The notes: generated by a model from the sequence alone, not told the origin. Shown: positions 8,653 to 18,737, numbered from the stretch's first letter. The stretch: DNA of 64,000 nt from Thermoanaerobacter pseudethanolicus ATCC 33223 (GCF_000019085.1 NC_010321.1:1124501-1188500); one strand, 5' to 3'. A program made the numbers and translations.

Positions 8653-9018
8653 ATGGAATGGTTTGTAAAAGCATTAAACAAGGATGAAAGAGGTTTTACA
8701 TTAATTGAATTGATTGTTGTCATTGCAATTTTAGGTATATTGGCAGCCATTGCAGTGCCAAGAGTGACAACTTCATTGTCAAATGCTAAGGCTAATGCCG
8801 ATATAGCGAACGCACAAATTATTGGGCAAGCGGCTGAGAGATACTACATAGAAACAGGTAACACAACCACTGATATACAAGATCTAGTCGATGCAGGATA
8901 TTTGAATAAAGTACCAAAGACGTCAAGTGGGGGTGATTTTACACTTACTATGGATAGTAACGGTAAAGCAATAGTTAAAGATTCTAATGGTAAACAGCTT
9001 TATCCAGAAGTAAAATAG
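8653..9018 (+). CDS. Major type IV pilin (PilA-like)
   Basis: Prepilin of 121 residues with a short charged leader and the class-III cleavage site KDERG|FTLIEL, including the invariant Glu at +5, then a long hydrophobic helix (IVVIAILGILAAIAVP). The C-terminal domain is small and has no cysteine pair. GGGGGTG precedes the ATG. A hairpin just downstream separates it from pilD and could favour accumulation of pilin mRNA. It is likely the main subunit because of its position right after pilC and its ComGC/PilE-like form. Confidence 0.9.
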   Translation: MEWFVKALNKDERGFTLIELIVVIAILGILAAIAVPRVTTSLSNAKANADIANAQIIGQAAERYYIETGNTTTDIQDLVDAGYLNKVPKTSSGGDFTLTMDSNGKAIVKDSNGKQLYPEVK

Positions 9019-9040
9019 CTTTTGCTAAATAATACATTTT

Positions 9041-9058
9041 GGGCACATTTTTGTGCCC
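9041..9058 (+). terminator. Hairpin between pilin and pilD
   Basis: GGGCACA at 9041-9047 pairs with TGTGCCC at 9052-9058 around a four-base loop. The T content after it is weak, so it is more likely a partial terminator or an mRNA-end stabiliser than a full stop. Confidence 0.55.
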
Positions 9059-9085
9059 TCCTTAATATCTTTTTAGGAGGTCACT

Positions 9086-9844
9086 ATGAAAATACTACTT
9101 TACACACTCATATTTTTATTTGGTACAATTATAGGAAGTTTTTTAAATGTGGTCATACACAGAGTACCTAAAAAAGAATCAATAGTCTATCCGCCTTCTC
9201 ACTGCCCTAGTTGTGGTCATGAATTAAATGCTGTTGATTTAATACCTATATTGAGTTATATTTTACTTAAAGGAAGATGCAGGTATTGTGGAGAAAAGAT
9301 TTCAATAAGGTACCCTATTGTGGAACTATTGACAGGAATTGTGTTTTTGATAATTTACTATAAATTCGGTTTAGATTTTAAAGCTTTTTCTTACATGTTT
9401 TTGGCTTCTATTTTGATAGCTGTAAGTTTTATTGATATAGAACACAGGATTGTGCCAAATAAAATCATTTTAGTAGGCTTTATAGGTGGAATAATATTTA
9501 GAGTTTTGATGTACAATTATGGCTTTATAGATTACATAATGGGATTGGTCTTGGGTGGGGGTATTCTCCTTCTCATCTCCTTAATTTCAGGAGGAGAGAT
9601 GGGAGGAGGAGACATAAAACTTATGGCCTTAATTGGATTTTTTATAGGGTGGAAGCTTACAATTTTAGTACTTTTTCTTTCTGTAATCATTGGAGCATTG
9701 GGTGGCGTTATATTAGTAGCTTTGAAAATTAAAGGAAGAAAAGATTACATTCCTTTTGCACCCTACATTTCCATTGCATGGCTCATCTCGATTTTGTATG
9801 GCTATGAGATGTTAAATTATTATATAAAATTTATAAGAGGCTAA
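9086..9844 (+). CDS. pilD: Prepilin peptidase PilD/ComC
   Basis: Membrane aspartic peptidase that removes prepilin leaders and methylates the new N-terminus. The N-terminal methyltransferase part has the zinc-type pairs CPSCG and CRYCG. The two catalytic Asp lie in SFIDIEHRIVPN and GGGDIKL. The 252 residues and many hydrophobic segments fit the family. GGAGG precedes the ATG. It should process the major pilin and the three type III prepilins encoded next to it. Confidence 0.95.
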   Translation: MKILLYTLIFLFGTIIGSFLNVVIHRVPKKESIVYPPSHCPSCGHELNAVDLIPILSYILLKGRCRYCGEKISIRYPIVELLTGIVFLIIYYKFGLDFKAFSYMFLASILIAVSFIDIEHRIVPNKIILVGFIGGIIFRVLMYNYGFIDYIMGLVLGGGILLLISLISGGEMGGGDIKLMALIGFFIGWKLTILVLFLSVIIGALGGVILVALKIKGRKDYIPFAPYISIAWLISILYGYEMLNYYIKFIRG

Positions 9845-9848
9845 GCTT

Positions 9849-10307
9849 ATGAAAAAGGAAGAAGGATTAACTTTAATAGAGCTGGTAACAGTTTTGGCTA
9901 TCTTGTCCATTATAGTTCTTATAGTTATTCCTTCGACTGACTTTTTTGATACGACAAGGTCAAATATAAGGCTTACTCTTATTGCACGTGAGGTTGTAAA
10001 TGACTTAAGGTACATACAGCAAAAAAGTATTTTTGAAGGAGAAATTTTACGTTTTGAAAGCGATGACACTAAGACGAGGTATTACATAAAGAGAAAAGAT
10101 GACAATGAAAATATCAAGATAAAAAATTTACCTGAGGGAATTAAGATAAGTAAAAAAGATGGGGGAAAGGTAGAAATATACTTTAATCAGATGGGGACTC
10201 CTATTGGAGCATGTACAATAACTTTAAAAAATGATAAAGGAAGCGAGATTTACATAAGTGTGGCGGTAGTAACAGGGCGCATTATGATAAGTGGGAAGAA
10301 CTATTAG
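9849..10307 (+). CDS. Minor pilin / prepilin-like protein (GspH-like)
   Basis: A 152-residue protein with a very short leader and cleavage motif KKEEG|LTLIEL followed by a hydrophobic helix (VTVLAILSIIVLIVIP). The position after pilD and the basic globular part suggest a GspH/FimT-like minor pilin that primes assembly. The start is 4 bases after pilD and follows AGAGG. Assignment beyond prepilin is inference. Confidence 0.85.
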   Translation: MKKEEGLTLIELVTVLAILSIIVLIVIPSTDFFDTTRSNIRLTLIAREVVNDLRYIQQKSIFEGEILRFESDDTKTRYYIKRKDDNENIKIKNLPEGIKISKKDGGKVEIYFNQMGTPIGACTITLKNDKGSEIYISVAVVTGRIMISGKNY

Positions 10308-10317
10308 GGGTGATTTT

Positions 10318-10707
10318 ATGAAGATTTTAAAAGATAATAAAGGCATGACTTTAATAGAGGTTCTTGTCTCAATAGCTATGTTTGCAATAGTGGCAATACC
10401 TCTTTTAGGCATTTTTAGTCAATCTGTTATTACTTCTGCTGATTCTAAGATAAAGACAAAAGAAGCCACTATTGCGCAGACAATTGCAGAAAACATAAAA
10501 GCGGGGATTATAAAAAATAATTCAGATTTGGACCAAATAGCAAATGACTTTAAAAAAGAAGGTTTTAAAATTCATGTTGAGCAAAAGGCTTCTATAGGAA
10601 ATTTATCCCAATATCAGATCAAAGTAGGAAAAATTGGATCAAACACTCCTATGTACACCCTTTATATTCTGGCGCCTACAACAAATATAACTTCTTATGG
10701 TACTTGA
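10318..10707 (+). CDS. Minor pilin / prepilin-like protein (PilV/GspI-like)
   Basis: Leader MKILKDNKG, then MTLIEVLVSIAMFAI, which is a type III prepilin signal with Glu at +5. The length is 129 residues. ATG at 10318 is chosen because AGGGGTGAT lies right before it and the leader is then of normal size; an earlier in-frame start would lie inside the previous gene. The TLIEVLVSIA form is typical of GspI/PilV-like minor pilins. Confidence 0.82.
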   Translation: MKILKDNKGMTLIEVLVSIAMFAIVAIPLLGIFSQSVITSADSKIKTKEATIAQTIAENIKAGIIKNNSDLDQIANDFKKEGFKIHVEQKASIGNLSQYQIKVGKIGSNTPMYTLYILAPTTNITSYGT

Positions 10708-10805
10708 GAAATGTCTTGACTACTTTATTTTTAGGTTTTGTGGTAGCTACATTGGGTTGGAATGAGATTACCAAAACAAAAATTTTGGCTATGGTGGTTA
10801 AAATA

Positions 10806-11315
10806 GTGGTGAGAAAAGAAGAGGGATTTACCCTTATTGAACTTATTGTGACATTGGCAATATTGGGGATTGTGATAGGGGTTTATTCATCTTTATATTA
10901 TTCGGGGTACAAGTCATTTTCAAGCACACAAAATAGTGTAGATGTGGAACAAAATGTAAGGTTTGCTATGAATTATATTGTATCTTTATTAGAAAAAGGG
11001 CCTTCTGAAGTCGAAATTATTGATAATGGCTGTGGTCTATCGATAAAAAAAGTATTAACAGATAGAGGGTATCGTGATTATACAATAACGCTAGAAAAAC
11101 CTATTCTTTATACCCGTATCAAAGAATCTGACACAGACAGTAGAGGTAGCAAGCTTCAATTAGCTGTCAATATTTATGATTTTAAGGTGACTAAAAAACC
11201 TAACAGCAACATGATAAATATCCAAATAATTGGACAAAGCGATGATAAGGGGTCAAACAGGTTTTCTCTTTCTACAGATGTTTTTTTAAGGAAGAGTGGT
11301 ATAAATGTTCAATGA
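10806..11315 (+). CDS. Minor pilin / prepilin-like protein (PilW/GspJ-like)
   Basis: Type III prepilin with VRKEEG|FTLIELIVTLAILGI and a C-terminal domain of about 150 residues. The start is uncertain. GTG at 10806 or 10809 gives a normal short leader and has GGTGG upstream, so it is preferred. The frame stays open upstream to a TTG at 10704 that overlaps the previous stop, which would add an unusual hydrophobic 34-residue leader. It ends 11 bases inside the next gene, indicating coupled translation. Confidence 0.78.
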   Translation: MVRKEEGFTLIELIVTLAILGIVIGVYSSLYYSGYKSFSSTQNSVDVEQNVRFAMNYIVSLLEKGPSEVEIIDNGCGLSIKKVLTDRGYRDYTITLEKPILYTRIKESDTDSRGSKLQLAVNIYDFKVTKKPNSNMINIQIIGQSDDKGSNRFSLSTDVFLRKSGINVQ

Positions 11316-11964
11316 CAGAGGTTCTGCCTTAATTTTTACTTTAATGGTAATTTTGATTCTCACAGTTTTAGCTGTAGCGATTTTAGAAGTAACTATTACC
11401 AATTACAAAATTTCTCATGCTTATGCAAATTCTATATCAGCCACTTATGCAGCAGAAGCTGGCCTTGAACGAGTAAAAAATGAATTTACTATAGCTTTAT
11501 CAGATGCTTATCAAGGAAAAGGTAAAGGAAAAGGGAAAGGTGAATTTTGGATAAATGTAGTTGAGAATAAAAATACAACTAAAATTCAATATAAAAAAGA
11601 TGCAAAAAATTTATTAAGTGAGTCATTTGGACTTGACATCCCAGTAGGGGAGTGGATTTCACTGGGTGATGCAGGACAAGAGTATAAAATTGACAGTATA
11701 GAAATAGATCCTCCTTCAATTGAAGTTTTTGAAAATGAAGGAGAGCAAGTTTTGACCTATAAAGTACGTGTATGGACGGAAGGTAGAATGAACAAAATCG
11801 TACGTTACGGTTATGCGGAGATTACATTTAATATTAATGTAAATATTACGAAGATGGGTTCTGATAAGAGTGCAAATTATAAGGTGATTCTTAGTGGTAA
11901 TGCATCACAGTCTCCACCTATAGTAGACAAGTGGATAATTGATTCAATTCCACAAACACAATAA
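11305..11964 (+). CDS. PilX-like pilus assembly protein
   Basis: A 219-residue protein starting MFNDRGSALIFTLMVILILTV, the PilX N-terminal form (a charged stretch, then a hydrophobic helix), with YAAEAGLERV after the helix as in PilX and GspK-like proteins. There is no FTLIE motif. Residues about 71-80 hold a Gly-Lys repeat coded by an imperfect hexamer tract. Its overlap with the preceding prepilin gene places it in the same operon. A role as a tip or minor component is inferred. Confidence 0.8.
   Translation: MFNDRGSALIFTLMVILILTVLAVAILEVTITNYKISHAYANSISATYAAEAGLERVKNEFTIALSDAYQGKGKGKGKGEFWINVVENKNTTKIQYKKDAKNLLSESFGLDIPVGEWISLGDAGQEYKIDSIEIDPPSIEVFENEGEQVLTYKVRVWTEGRMNKIVRYGYAEITFNINVNITKMGSDKSANYKVILSGNASQSPPIVDKWIIDSIPQTQ
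11515..11544 (+). repeat. Imperfect hexanucleotide tract in the pilX-like gene
   Basis: Five in-frame units, GGAAAA, GGTAAA, GGAAAA, GGGAAA and GGTGAA, encode alternating Gly-Lys ending in Gly-Glu. Units are multiples of three, so gain or loss would change length without a frameshift. Confidence 0.7.
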
Positions 11965-11982
11965 AAATAAGGAGAGGATTTT

Positions 11983-12243
11983 ATGCAACTTAAAAATTAC
12001 ATGGAAGACGCTGTTGAGCAGATGATGGACAGGGTTTTAAAAGACCTGGACGTTTGTAAGTGTGACAGGTGTAGGATGGACATAAAAGCTTTAGCCCTTA
12101 ACAATTTGCCTCCGAAATATGTTGTATCAGAAGAAGGAGAACTGTATGTAAAGACAAACGAGTTAGTCAGGCAATTTGAGGTAGACATAATAAAAGCCAT
12201 AACAATGGCTGCTATTAAAGTGAATAACAATAAGCGCCATTAG
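11983..12243 (+). CDS. ComFB-family protein in the pilus operon
   Basis: An 86-residue protein resembling late competence protein ComFB: KNYMEDAVEQMMDRVL at the start, then CKCDRCRMDIKALALNNLPPKY with three cysteines that could bind a metal. GGAGAGG precedes the ATG. ComFB-domain proteins occur with motility and pilus genes, and some homologues in other phyla bind cyclic dinucleotides. Which applies here cannot be read from the sequence. Confidence 0.8.
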   Translation: MQLKNYMEDAVEQMMDRVLKDLDVCKCDRCRMDIKALALNNLPPKYVVSEEGELYVKTNELVRQFEVDIIKAITMAAIKVNNNKRH

Positions 12244-12253
12244 GAGGTAAAAA

Positions 12254-13213
12254 ATGCTTGGAATTGAAATAGGAAATTTTAATACAAAATTATTAATTGG
12301 AGAAAAAAAGAATAAATTTTTTGGTAAAAGGTTAATGATAAATACGCCTTCTAATGTGATAACTAATGGTAAAATTATTGATATAAATTCATTGGCAGAT
12401 GTAATTAATGAGACTTTGAAAAGGAACAATATCAAAGAAAAACAAGTGTGTTTTACTATTTCCAGCTCAAATAATATAATAAGGGATTTAGAATTGCCAT
12501 TAATGAAAGAAGATGAAGTCGAAAAGGCCTTATACTATGAGATTGAGCAATACATCCTTGACACTGAAAATTATGTAATAGATTATAGATATTTACCTAA
12601 TATTGCAGAGAAAAATAAAACGATTAGAGTACTGATTGCCTCTTCTCCTAAGGATATAATAGAAAAATATGTTAAATTAGCAGAGATGTTAAAATTAAAA
12701 GTAGAAGCCATTGATATTTATAGCAATTCAATTTATAAAGCTTGTAAAAAGGTGAATTTAGCTGAAGGAATAGTAGCAGTTGTAGATATAGGGGCTGCTG
12801 TTACCAATGTGACAGTGATTGATAGTGGTATTTATATTTTTAGCAGAAGTATAGAGTTTGGTGGCAATAGAATTACACAAATAATTGCGAATGCCTTTAA
12901 TATAGATTTTCAAGCAGCAGAAGAATATAAAAGGGCAAAAAAATTTATTGGAGAAGAAAACTATAAGGATATAGAAGATACTATACTTTTATCCTTTTCG
13001 GAAGTGTTTCAACAGCTAAGCAGAATATTTGACTTTTATTATGCCACATATCATAAAAATATACAAAAAATTATCATGTTAGGTGGTACTTCTAAACTTT
13101 TAGGATTGAGAGAATACGTGGAAGATTATTTTAGGATACCTACTTTTGTGATAGAAACAGAAGATTATTTATACTTTTTACCTGTTTATGGATGCCTTTT
13201 AAGGGGGGAATAG
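12254..13213 (+). CDS. pilM: Type IV pilus assembly protein PilM
   Basis: Actin-like cytoplasmic ATPase of 319 residues that ties the pilus motor to PilN. It shows the N-terminal phosphate-1 motif LGIEIGNFNTK, the phosphate-2 region VAVVDIGAAVTNVTVI, and the adenosine motif IIMLGGTSKLLGL. It has PilM/FtsA-like length and order. GGAGG precedes the ATG. It is followed directly by pilN and pilO, the usual partner order. Confidence 0.92.
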   Translation: MLGIEIGNFNTKLLIGEKKNKFFGKRLMINTPSNVITNGKIIDINSLADVINETLKRNNIKEKQVCFTISSSNNIIRDLELPLMKEDEVEKALYYEIEQYILDTENYVIDYRYLPNIAEKNKTIRVLIASSPKDIIEKYVKLAEMLKLKVEAIDIYSNSIYKACKKVNLAEGIVAVVDIGAAVTNVTVIDSGIYIFSRSIEFGGNRITQIIANAFNIDFQAAEEYKRAKKFIGEENYKDIEDTILLSFSEVFQQLSRIFDFYYATYHKNIQKIIMLGGTSKLLGLREYVEDYFRIPTFVIETEDYLYFLPVYGCLLRGE

Positions 13214-13214
13214 G

Positions 13215-13748
13215 TTGAAGGATATAAACCTCATACCAGCTGAACTAAAGGAACAAAAAATGCGAAGAAAAAAACAAATATCCCGTCTTTTTTTTGTGTT
13301 TGTTTTAACCACCGTTATTTTTGCCTTAATAGCTTTTCCACTGGTATATATCAATAAATTGTATCAAGACTTAAAATACGCAGATAATGAATTAGGTAAA
13401 TTTAAAGACATTTCTCAGTTGCAGCAAAATGTAAAAGATTTATCCGCTTATATAGAAAAGAAGAAAAGCTTAATAGAAAAATTGAAAAAGCAAAAAGTGG
13501 ATGCAGTAGGTATATTGCAAAATTTAGCCTCAAATATACCTGAAAAAGTATCTATTGATTCTTTGAAATATGAGAAAAATATTTTGGAAATAGATGGACA
13601 AGCACTTTCAGAATCTGATATAGCAGCTTTTATGCTTAACCTAAGAAGTATAAGTTATGTAGAAGATGTGAAAGTGATATCGGTGGATTTGACAGATAAA
13701 GGCCTTCTAAAATATGTTTTACAAGTAAAAATCAAGGTGGTATCATAG
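13215..13748 (+). CDS. pilN: Type IV pilus assembly protein PilN
   Basis: A 177-residue bitopic protein. Its N-terminal MKDINLIPAELKE is the conserved PilM-binding INLIP motif. One membrane segment follows at about residues 26-46, then a coiled coil and a small C-terminal fold. Translation begins at TTG 13215, one base after the pilM stop, with GGGG just upstream. Its partners are PilM and PilO. Confidence 0.9.
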   Translation: MKDINLIPAELKEQKMRRKKQISRLFFVFVLTTVIFALIAFPLVYINKLYQDLKYADNELGKFKDISQLQQNVKDLSAYIEKKKSLIEKLKKQKVDAVGILQNLASNIPEKVSIDSLKYEKNILEIDGQALSESDIAAFMLNLRSISYVEDVKVISVDLTDKGLLKYVLQVKIKVVS

Positions 13749-14504
13749 ATGAAGCTTACAAGAAGAGAAAGAGTATTAATTTACTTTGCTGTCATACTCG
13801 GATTTTTTGCACTTTATTATCAATATTATTTAACTCCCAAAATTTTAGAAATACGAAATTTATCTATTGAATTAAAAAATAAAAGACAAATTTTAGAACA
13901 AGTAACTGCTTTAAACAATAAAAATTTAAGAGAAGGTTTAGACAAGCAACAAACTCAACTAAAGGAATTAAGCATGATTTTACCAGAAGAAAGGGATATA
14001 GAAATTTTTCTTTTTAATTTACAACAAATGGTCAATGATACAGGTGTAAAGACAAAAAGCTTAACTTTTGAAAACCAAGATCAAAGTCAAAAAGAAACTA
14101 GTAATGTGAAAAAAGAAGATTTTGTGACAATACCCGTAAATATTACTGTTTCAGGTAATTACGATGAGATTATAGCTTTTCTAAAGGAAATACAAAATTC
14201 TAAGAGACTTTGTAACATTCAAAGTTTCTCTATTGAAAAAGACCAAAATCAGCAAAACCTTCTTTTGACTCTACAGATCTTTATTTATTCAATGAAAGAC
14301 AGTGGTGGTACTTCAATACCGATAGATTTTTTAAAAGGTAAAAGTAACCCTTTCAAGTCTCTGTATGATGATACCAGAAGTGAACAATCAAATAATGTAG
14401 ACCAGCCTTCTGCTTCTCAATCTCCTCAAAACATAGATGTAAATAAGGTAATAACTGATACTATAGAAAAAGTTTTAAAAGAGAAAATACCTTCATTGCC
14501 TTAG
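13749..14504 (+). CDS. pilO: PilO-like type IV pilus assembly protein
   Basis: A 251-residue bitopic protein with one membrane segment near residues 10-27, a coiled coil at about 30-80, and a ferredoxin-like PilO domain around [20 protein letters not shown]. The last 60 residues are polar and low in complexity. It begins directly after the pilN stop. No PilP or secretin PilQ follows, as expected without an outer membrane. Confidence 0.87.
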   Translation: MKLTRRERVLIYFAVILGFFALYYQYYLTPKILEIRNLSIELKNKRQILEQVTALNNKNLREGLDKQQTQLKELSMILPEERDIEIFLFNLQQMVNDTGVKTKSLTFENQDQSQKETSNVKKEDFVTIPVNITVSGNYDEIIAFLKEIQNSKRLCNIQSFSIEKDQNQQNLLLTLQIFIYSMKDSGGTSIPIDFLKGKSNPFKSLYDDTRSEQSNNVDQPSASQSPQNIDVNKVITDTIEKVLKEKIPSLP

Positions 14505-14517
14505 GGAGGAAATTTTA

Positions 14518-15033
14518 ATGAAAAATATCGTTTTAACAGGTTTCATGGCTACTGGCAAGACTACTGTTGGCAAAAAAGTAGCTACCAATATGTCCTTCGG
14601 TTTTATAGATACGGATAAAATGATTGAAAAAATGGCAAATATGACTGTTTCAGATATTTTTGAAAAATATGGAGAAGACTATTTTAGGAGATTGGAAAAA
14701 GCAGCGGTTATAAAAGCAGCTCGATTAAAAAATTTTGTGATTGCTACAGGAGGGGGTGTTGTATTAAACCCTTCAAATATTGTACAATTAAGAAAAAATG
14801 GTGTAGTCATTTGCTTTGTAGCCAGGCCAGAAATTATATTGAGGAATATAGGAAAGAATAAAGACAGGCCTCTTCTTATGGTGGATAATCCAGAAGAGAA
14901 AATAAGACAGCTTCTAAAAGAAAGAGAGCCTTTTTATAGGTTTGCCGACTATACTATTGATGTATCCGATATGACAATAGATGAAGTAGCAGAGGAAGTT
15001 ATAAAGGCTTACATTAGACTTAAGAAAGGATGA
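14518..15033 (+). CDS. aroK: Shikimate kinase
   Basis: ATP-dependent 3-phosphorylation of shikimate. The P-loop [13 protein letters not shown], the DTDKMIE segment, the shikimate-binding R of YFRRLE, the GGGVV loop and the lid RDRPLL-like NKDRPLL are all present. Its 171 residues are normal. The pilus-to-aroK order is also seen downstream of the comG operon in Bacillus. GGGAGG precedes the ATG. Confidence 0.95.
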   Translation: MKNIVLTGFMATGKTTVGKKVATNMSFGFIDTDKMIEKMANMTVSDIFEKYGEDYFRRLEKAAVIKAARLKNFVIATGGGVVLNPSNIVQLRKNGVVICFVARPEIILRNIGKNKDRPLLMVDNPEEKIRQLLKEREPFYRFADYTIDVSDMTIDEVAEEVIKAYIRLKKG

Positions 15034-15908
15034 GAGGATTGGCTATAAAATTTGGACCATCTGGGAATTCTGATAGTTTCTACAAAGAAGGGCATAAATC
15101 TTCTTTAGAAATGCCTGAATGGCTCCATAACATGGGGCTTGATGCGTATGAATATTCTTTTTCAAGGGGAATAAAAATTAGCGAAAAGATGGCTAAGGAG
15201 CTTAAGGAAGGGGCACAAAAATTCAACATAACTATTACTGTTCATGCTCCTTATTACATAAACTTAGCTACTACGGATAAAACCAAAATGGAGAATTCCA
15301 AGAGATACTTAATAGATAGTTTAATTGCAGGAAAATGGATGGGGGCTAAAAGGGTAACTTTTCATCCTGGTTCTGCAACAGAAGGGACGAGAAAAGAGGC
15401 TTTAGAGAGAGCAAAAAAACTTTTAAAGGAAATTTTAAAAGAGATAGAGGACAAAGGACTTACTGACATAACCCTATGTCCAGAGACAATGGGAAAGAAA
15501 AACCAATTGGGTACTTTAGAAGAAGTATTGGAGCTGTGTAATGTGGATAAGAGAATTATTCCCACTATAGACTTTGCCCATTTACATGCAAGAGATACTG
15601 GAAGGTTTAAGTCTATAGAAGATTATGCAGAGGTTTTGGATATTATTGAAAGGTATTTGGGAAAAGAAAGGGCGAAAAAGATACACGTCCATTTTAGTAG
15701 AATTGAATACACAGATCAGGGAGAAAAAAGGCATTGGACACTGAAAGACACTCAATACGGGCCAGAATTTGAGCCTTTGGCACAGCTTTTCTATGAAAGA
15801 AAGATGGAGCCTATTGTCATATGTGAATCGAGAGGAACTATGGCAGAAGATGCTTTAAAACTAAAAGAGATATATCTAAATATTGCAAAAAGGATGTCGA
15901 AAGTATGA
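15030..15908 (+). CDS. Endonuclease IV-like TIM-barrel protein
   Basis: AP endonuclease 2-type TIM barrel of 292 residues. Metal ligands typical of Nfo are seen in sequence: [40 protein letters not shown] and the late CESRG glutamate. It overlaps aroK by 4 bases and proB by 4 bases, so it is translated within that operon. A role in abasic-site repair follows from the family. The spacing differs from classic Nfo, so a related sugar-phosphate enzyme cannot be excluded. Confidence 0.82.
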   Translation: MRGLAIKFGPSGNSDSFYKEGHKSSLEMPEWLHNMGLDAYEYSFSRGIKISEKMAKELKEGAQKFNITITVHAPYYINLATTDKTKMENSKRYLIDSLIAGKWMGAKRVTFHPGSATEGTRKEALERAKKLLKEILKEIEDKGLTDITLCPETMGKKNQLGTLEEVLELCNVDKRIIPTIDFAHLHARDTGRFKSIEDYAEVLDIIERYLGKERAKKIHVHFSRIEYTDQGEKRHWTLKDTQYGPEFEPLAQLFYERKMEPIVICESRGTMAEDALKLKEIYLNIAKRMSKV

Positions 15909-17023
15909 GAATTGTAGTAAAAGTTGGTACAAGCACTTTGACATATGAAAATGGTAAATTGAATTTAGAAATAATGGAGAAGTTAGTAAGGCAAATTGCT
16001 AATTTATTAAACAGAGGAGAGGAAGTAGTATTAGTAACTTCTGGGGCAATTGGGGCGGGAATGGGAAAATTAAATTTAAAGGAAAAACCTAAAACCATCC
16101 CAGAAAAGCAATCCTTAGCGGCTATAGGGCAAGGGCTTTTAATTGAAATTTATGAAAAGTTTTTTAATGAATATGGCAAAATTACTGCGCAAGTTCTTTT
16201 GACTAAGGAAGATTTTAGCGATAGAAGAAGATATTTAAATGTCAGTTATACCTTGTCAAACCTGCTCAAATGGGGTGTTGTGCCAATAATAAATGAAAAT
16301 GATACAGTAACTGTTGATGAAATTAAAATTGGAGACAATGACACTTTAGCGGCGCTGCTTGCTAGTTTAGTTGAGGCTGATATTTTAATAATTTTAACTG
16401 ACATTGATGGGCTTTATGATAAAGACCCTCGAATTTATAAAGAGGCAAAAATTATAGAAGTCGTAGAAGAGTTTTCAGATGAATTGTTTAAAATTGCTGG
16501 TAGTGCTGGGACAAAAAGAGGAACTGGGGGAATGTATACAAAGATTCAGGCAGCAAAGATATGTTGGAATTCAGGAGTTAAGATGATTATAGCGAATGGG
16601 AAAATTGACAATGTATTAAATCAAATAGCAAATGGCGAAAAAATTGGCACTACATTTTTGCCTATGAAAAAGCCAATAAGTAGCAGAAAAGTTTGGATTG
16701 CTTTTAATGCGAAAGTAAGCGGAAGACTTTTTATTGATGAAGGAGCAGCGAAAGCTATTATAAAGCATGGGAAAAGTCTATTACCAAGTGGAGTTGTAAA
16801 AACTGAAGGGGATTATGATGTAGGAGACTGTGTTGCAGTGGTTGACCATCAAGAAAAAGAGATTGCCAGAGGACTTATTAATTATTCTTCAGAAGAAGTT
16901 GAAAAGATAAAAGGTTGTAAAACTCATGAGATAGAAAAGATATTAGGTTATAAATATTACGATGAAGTAATCCATAGGGATAATCTTGTAATACTTGAAA
17001 GAGGTGAGAAGTTTGGAAGTTGA
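15905..17023 (+). CDS. proB: Glutamate 5-kinase
   Basis: First step of proline synthesis, ATP + glutamate to glutamyl 5-phosphate. The amino-acid-kinase domain spans residues 1-260 ([38 protein letters not shown]) and a C-terminal PUA domain follows (about 275-355). Its 372 residues are normal. It overlaps the preceding gene by 4 bases and proA by 11. Confidence 0.96.
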   Translation: MRIVVKVGTSTLTYENGKLNLEIMEKLVRQIANLLNRGEEVVLVTSGAIGAGMGKLNLKEKPKTIPEKQSLAAIGQGLLIEIYEKFFNEYGKITAQVLLTKEDFSDRRRYLNVSYTLSNLLKWGVVPIINENDTVTVDEIKIGDNDTLAALLASLVEADILIILTDIDGLYDKDPRIYKEAKIIEVVEEFSDELFKIAGSAGTKRGTGGMYTKIQAAKICWNSGVKMIIANGKIDNVLNQIANGEKIGTTFLPMKKPISSRKVWIAFNAKVSGRLFIDEGAAKAIIKHGKSLLPSGVVKTEGDYDVGDCVAVVDHQEKEIARGLINYSSEEVEKIKGCKTHEIEKILGYKYYDEVIHRDNLVILERGEKFGS

Positions 17024-18257
17024 AGTAAAGGCAAAACAGGCAAAAGCTGCGGCCAGAAGAATGGCTGTGTTAGATGAAAATACAAAGAATTTAGCTTTGA
17101 ATCACATGGCAGATGCTTTAATAAAAGATATAGGAAAAATACTTGAGGCTAATAAAAAGGATGTTGTGGAGGCTGAAAAAAGGAATATAAAAGCTTCTCT
17201 TATTGATAGACTAAAACTTGATGAAAAAAGAGTCGAAGCTATGGCAAAAGGATTAAGAGAGATTTCTGCTCTTCCTGACCCTGTAGGAAGTATAGAAAAG
17301 ATGTGGAAGAGGCCAAATGGACTTCAAATTGGCAAAATGAGAGTGCCAATTGGAGTAATAGGTATAATTTATGAATCTCGCCCGAATGTGACAGCTGATG
17401 CGGCAGGCCTTTGTTTGAAATCGGGAAATGCTGTGATTTTAAGGGGAGGAAGCGATGCAATCAATTCTAATATAGCAATTTCTTCTATTCTTGCCAAGGC
17501 TGCTTATGAGACTGGGATTCCTGAAGGTGCAATACAGCTTATAGAAAATACTGATAGAGAAGAAGTAAACCGTATGATGAAGTTAAACGGTCTAATTGAC
17601 CTCATTATTCCTCGAGGTGGAGCCAGTCTTATAAAAAATGTCATTGAAAATTCTACAGTGCCTGTAATAGAGACAGGAGTAGGCAATTGTCATATTTTTG
17701 TTGATGAAACAGCTAAGTTTAATATGGCAAAAGACATCATTGTGAATGCAAAAGTTCAAAGGCCAGGGGTATGTAATGCAGTAGAGACAGTTTTGGTTCA
17801 CAAATCTATTGCAAAAGAGTTTTTGCCTTTAATGGTAGAAGAATTGACTTCTTTGGGAGTAGAAATAAGAGGGTGTCAAATTACAAAAGAAATATGTCCT
17901 CAAGTTAAAGAGGCTACAGATAAGGATTGGGAAACGGAATATTTAGACCTTATACTGGCTGTAAAAGTTGTAGATGGCATAGAAGAAGCCTTAGATCATA
18001 TTTCAAAGTATTCGACAGGCCATTCGGAAAGCATTATTACAGAAAATTATGAAAATGCCATGATGTTTTTAAAATCTGTAGATTCGGCTGCTGTGTATGT
18101 AAATGCTTCTACTCGCTTTACAGATGGAGGAGAATTTGGTTTTGGGGCAGAGATAGGAATAAGTACACAAAAAATGCATGCGAGAGGGCCAATGGGACTT
18201 GAGGAGCTTACCACCTACAAATATGTAATTTTAGGTAGTGGACAAATAAGGAAATAA
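17013..18257 (+). CDS. proA: Gamma-glutamyl phosphate reductase
   Basis: NADPH-dependent second step of proline synthesis. It has an aldehyde-dehydrogenase fold with the nucleophilic Cys in [11 protein letters not shown] and the IPRGGASLI and [10 protein letters not shown] motifs. TTG at 17013 is chosen because GAGGTGAG lies just upstream and it gives a normal 414-residue protein; it overlaps the proB stop. The pair with proB forms the usual substrate-channelling unit. Confidence 0.95.
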   Translation: MEVEVKAKQAKAAARRMAVLDENTKNLALNHMADALIKDIGKILEANKKDVVEAEKRNIKASLIDRLKLDEKRVEAMAKGLREISALPDPVGSIEKMWKRPNGLQIGKMRVPIGVIGIIYESRPNVTADAAGLCLKSGNAVILRGGSDAINSNIAISSILAKAAYETGIPEGAIQLIENTDREEVNRMMKLNGLIDLIIPRGGASLIKNVIENSTVPVIETGVGNCHIFVDETAKFNMAKDIIVNAKVQRPGVCNAVETVLVHKSIAKEFLPLMVEELTSLGVEIRGCQITKEICPQVKEATDKDWETEYLDLILAVKVVDGIEEALDHISKYSTGHSESIITENYENAMMFLKSVDSAAVYVNASTRFTDGGEFGFGAEIGISTQKMHARGPMGLEELTTYKYVILGSGQIRK

Positions 18258-18286
18258 GGTGTATTATAGTAAAGTGAGGTGAGATT

Positions 18287-18733
18287 ATGAAAAGAGTTTT
18301 GATAATTCATGGCCCTAATGTAAATCTGACAGGTAAAAGAGAAAAAGAGGTATATGGAGATATAAATTACGAAGAAATAAATAATCTGATAAAAAGAGAG
18401 GCTGCAAAATTAGATATAGCTGTCAAGATTCAGCAATCTAATAGTGAAGGAGAAATAATTAATCTTATTCATTCTGCAGAAAACAATTTCGATGCTATAA
18501 TTATAAATCCTGCAGCTTACACTCATTACAGTTTAGCTATTATGGATGCTATTGCAGCTGTGTCAGTTCCAGTAATAGAAGTTCATATTTCAAATATTTT
18601 TGGAAGGGAGGATTACAGAAAGACCTCTGTTACTGCATCTAAATGCAAAGGTGTGATAACGGGGTTTGGACCTTATAGTTATGTCCTTGCCCTCAATGCA
18701 GTTAAGCTTTTAGAGGATTCAATTGGGGGGTAA
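18287..18733 (+). CDS. aroQ: 3-Dehydroquinate dehydratase, type II
   Basis: Third step of the shikimate pathway. It shows [19 protein letters not shown] at the start, [22 protein letters not shown] and [12 protein letters not shown], with the catalytic Tyr, Asn and His regions intact. It has 148 residues. GAGGTGAG precedes the ATG. As in Bacillus, it sits directly before pepP and efp. Confidence 0.95.
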
Positions 18734-18737
18734 ATTC

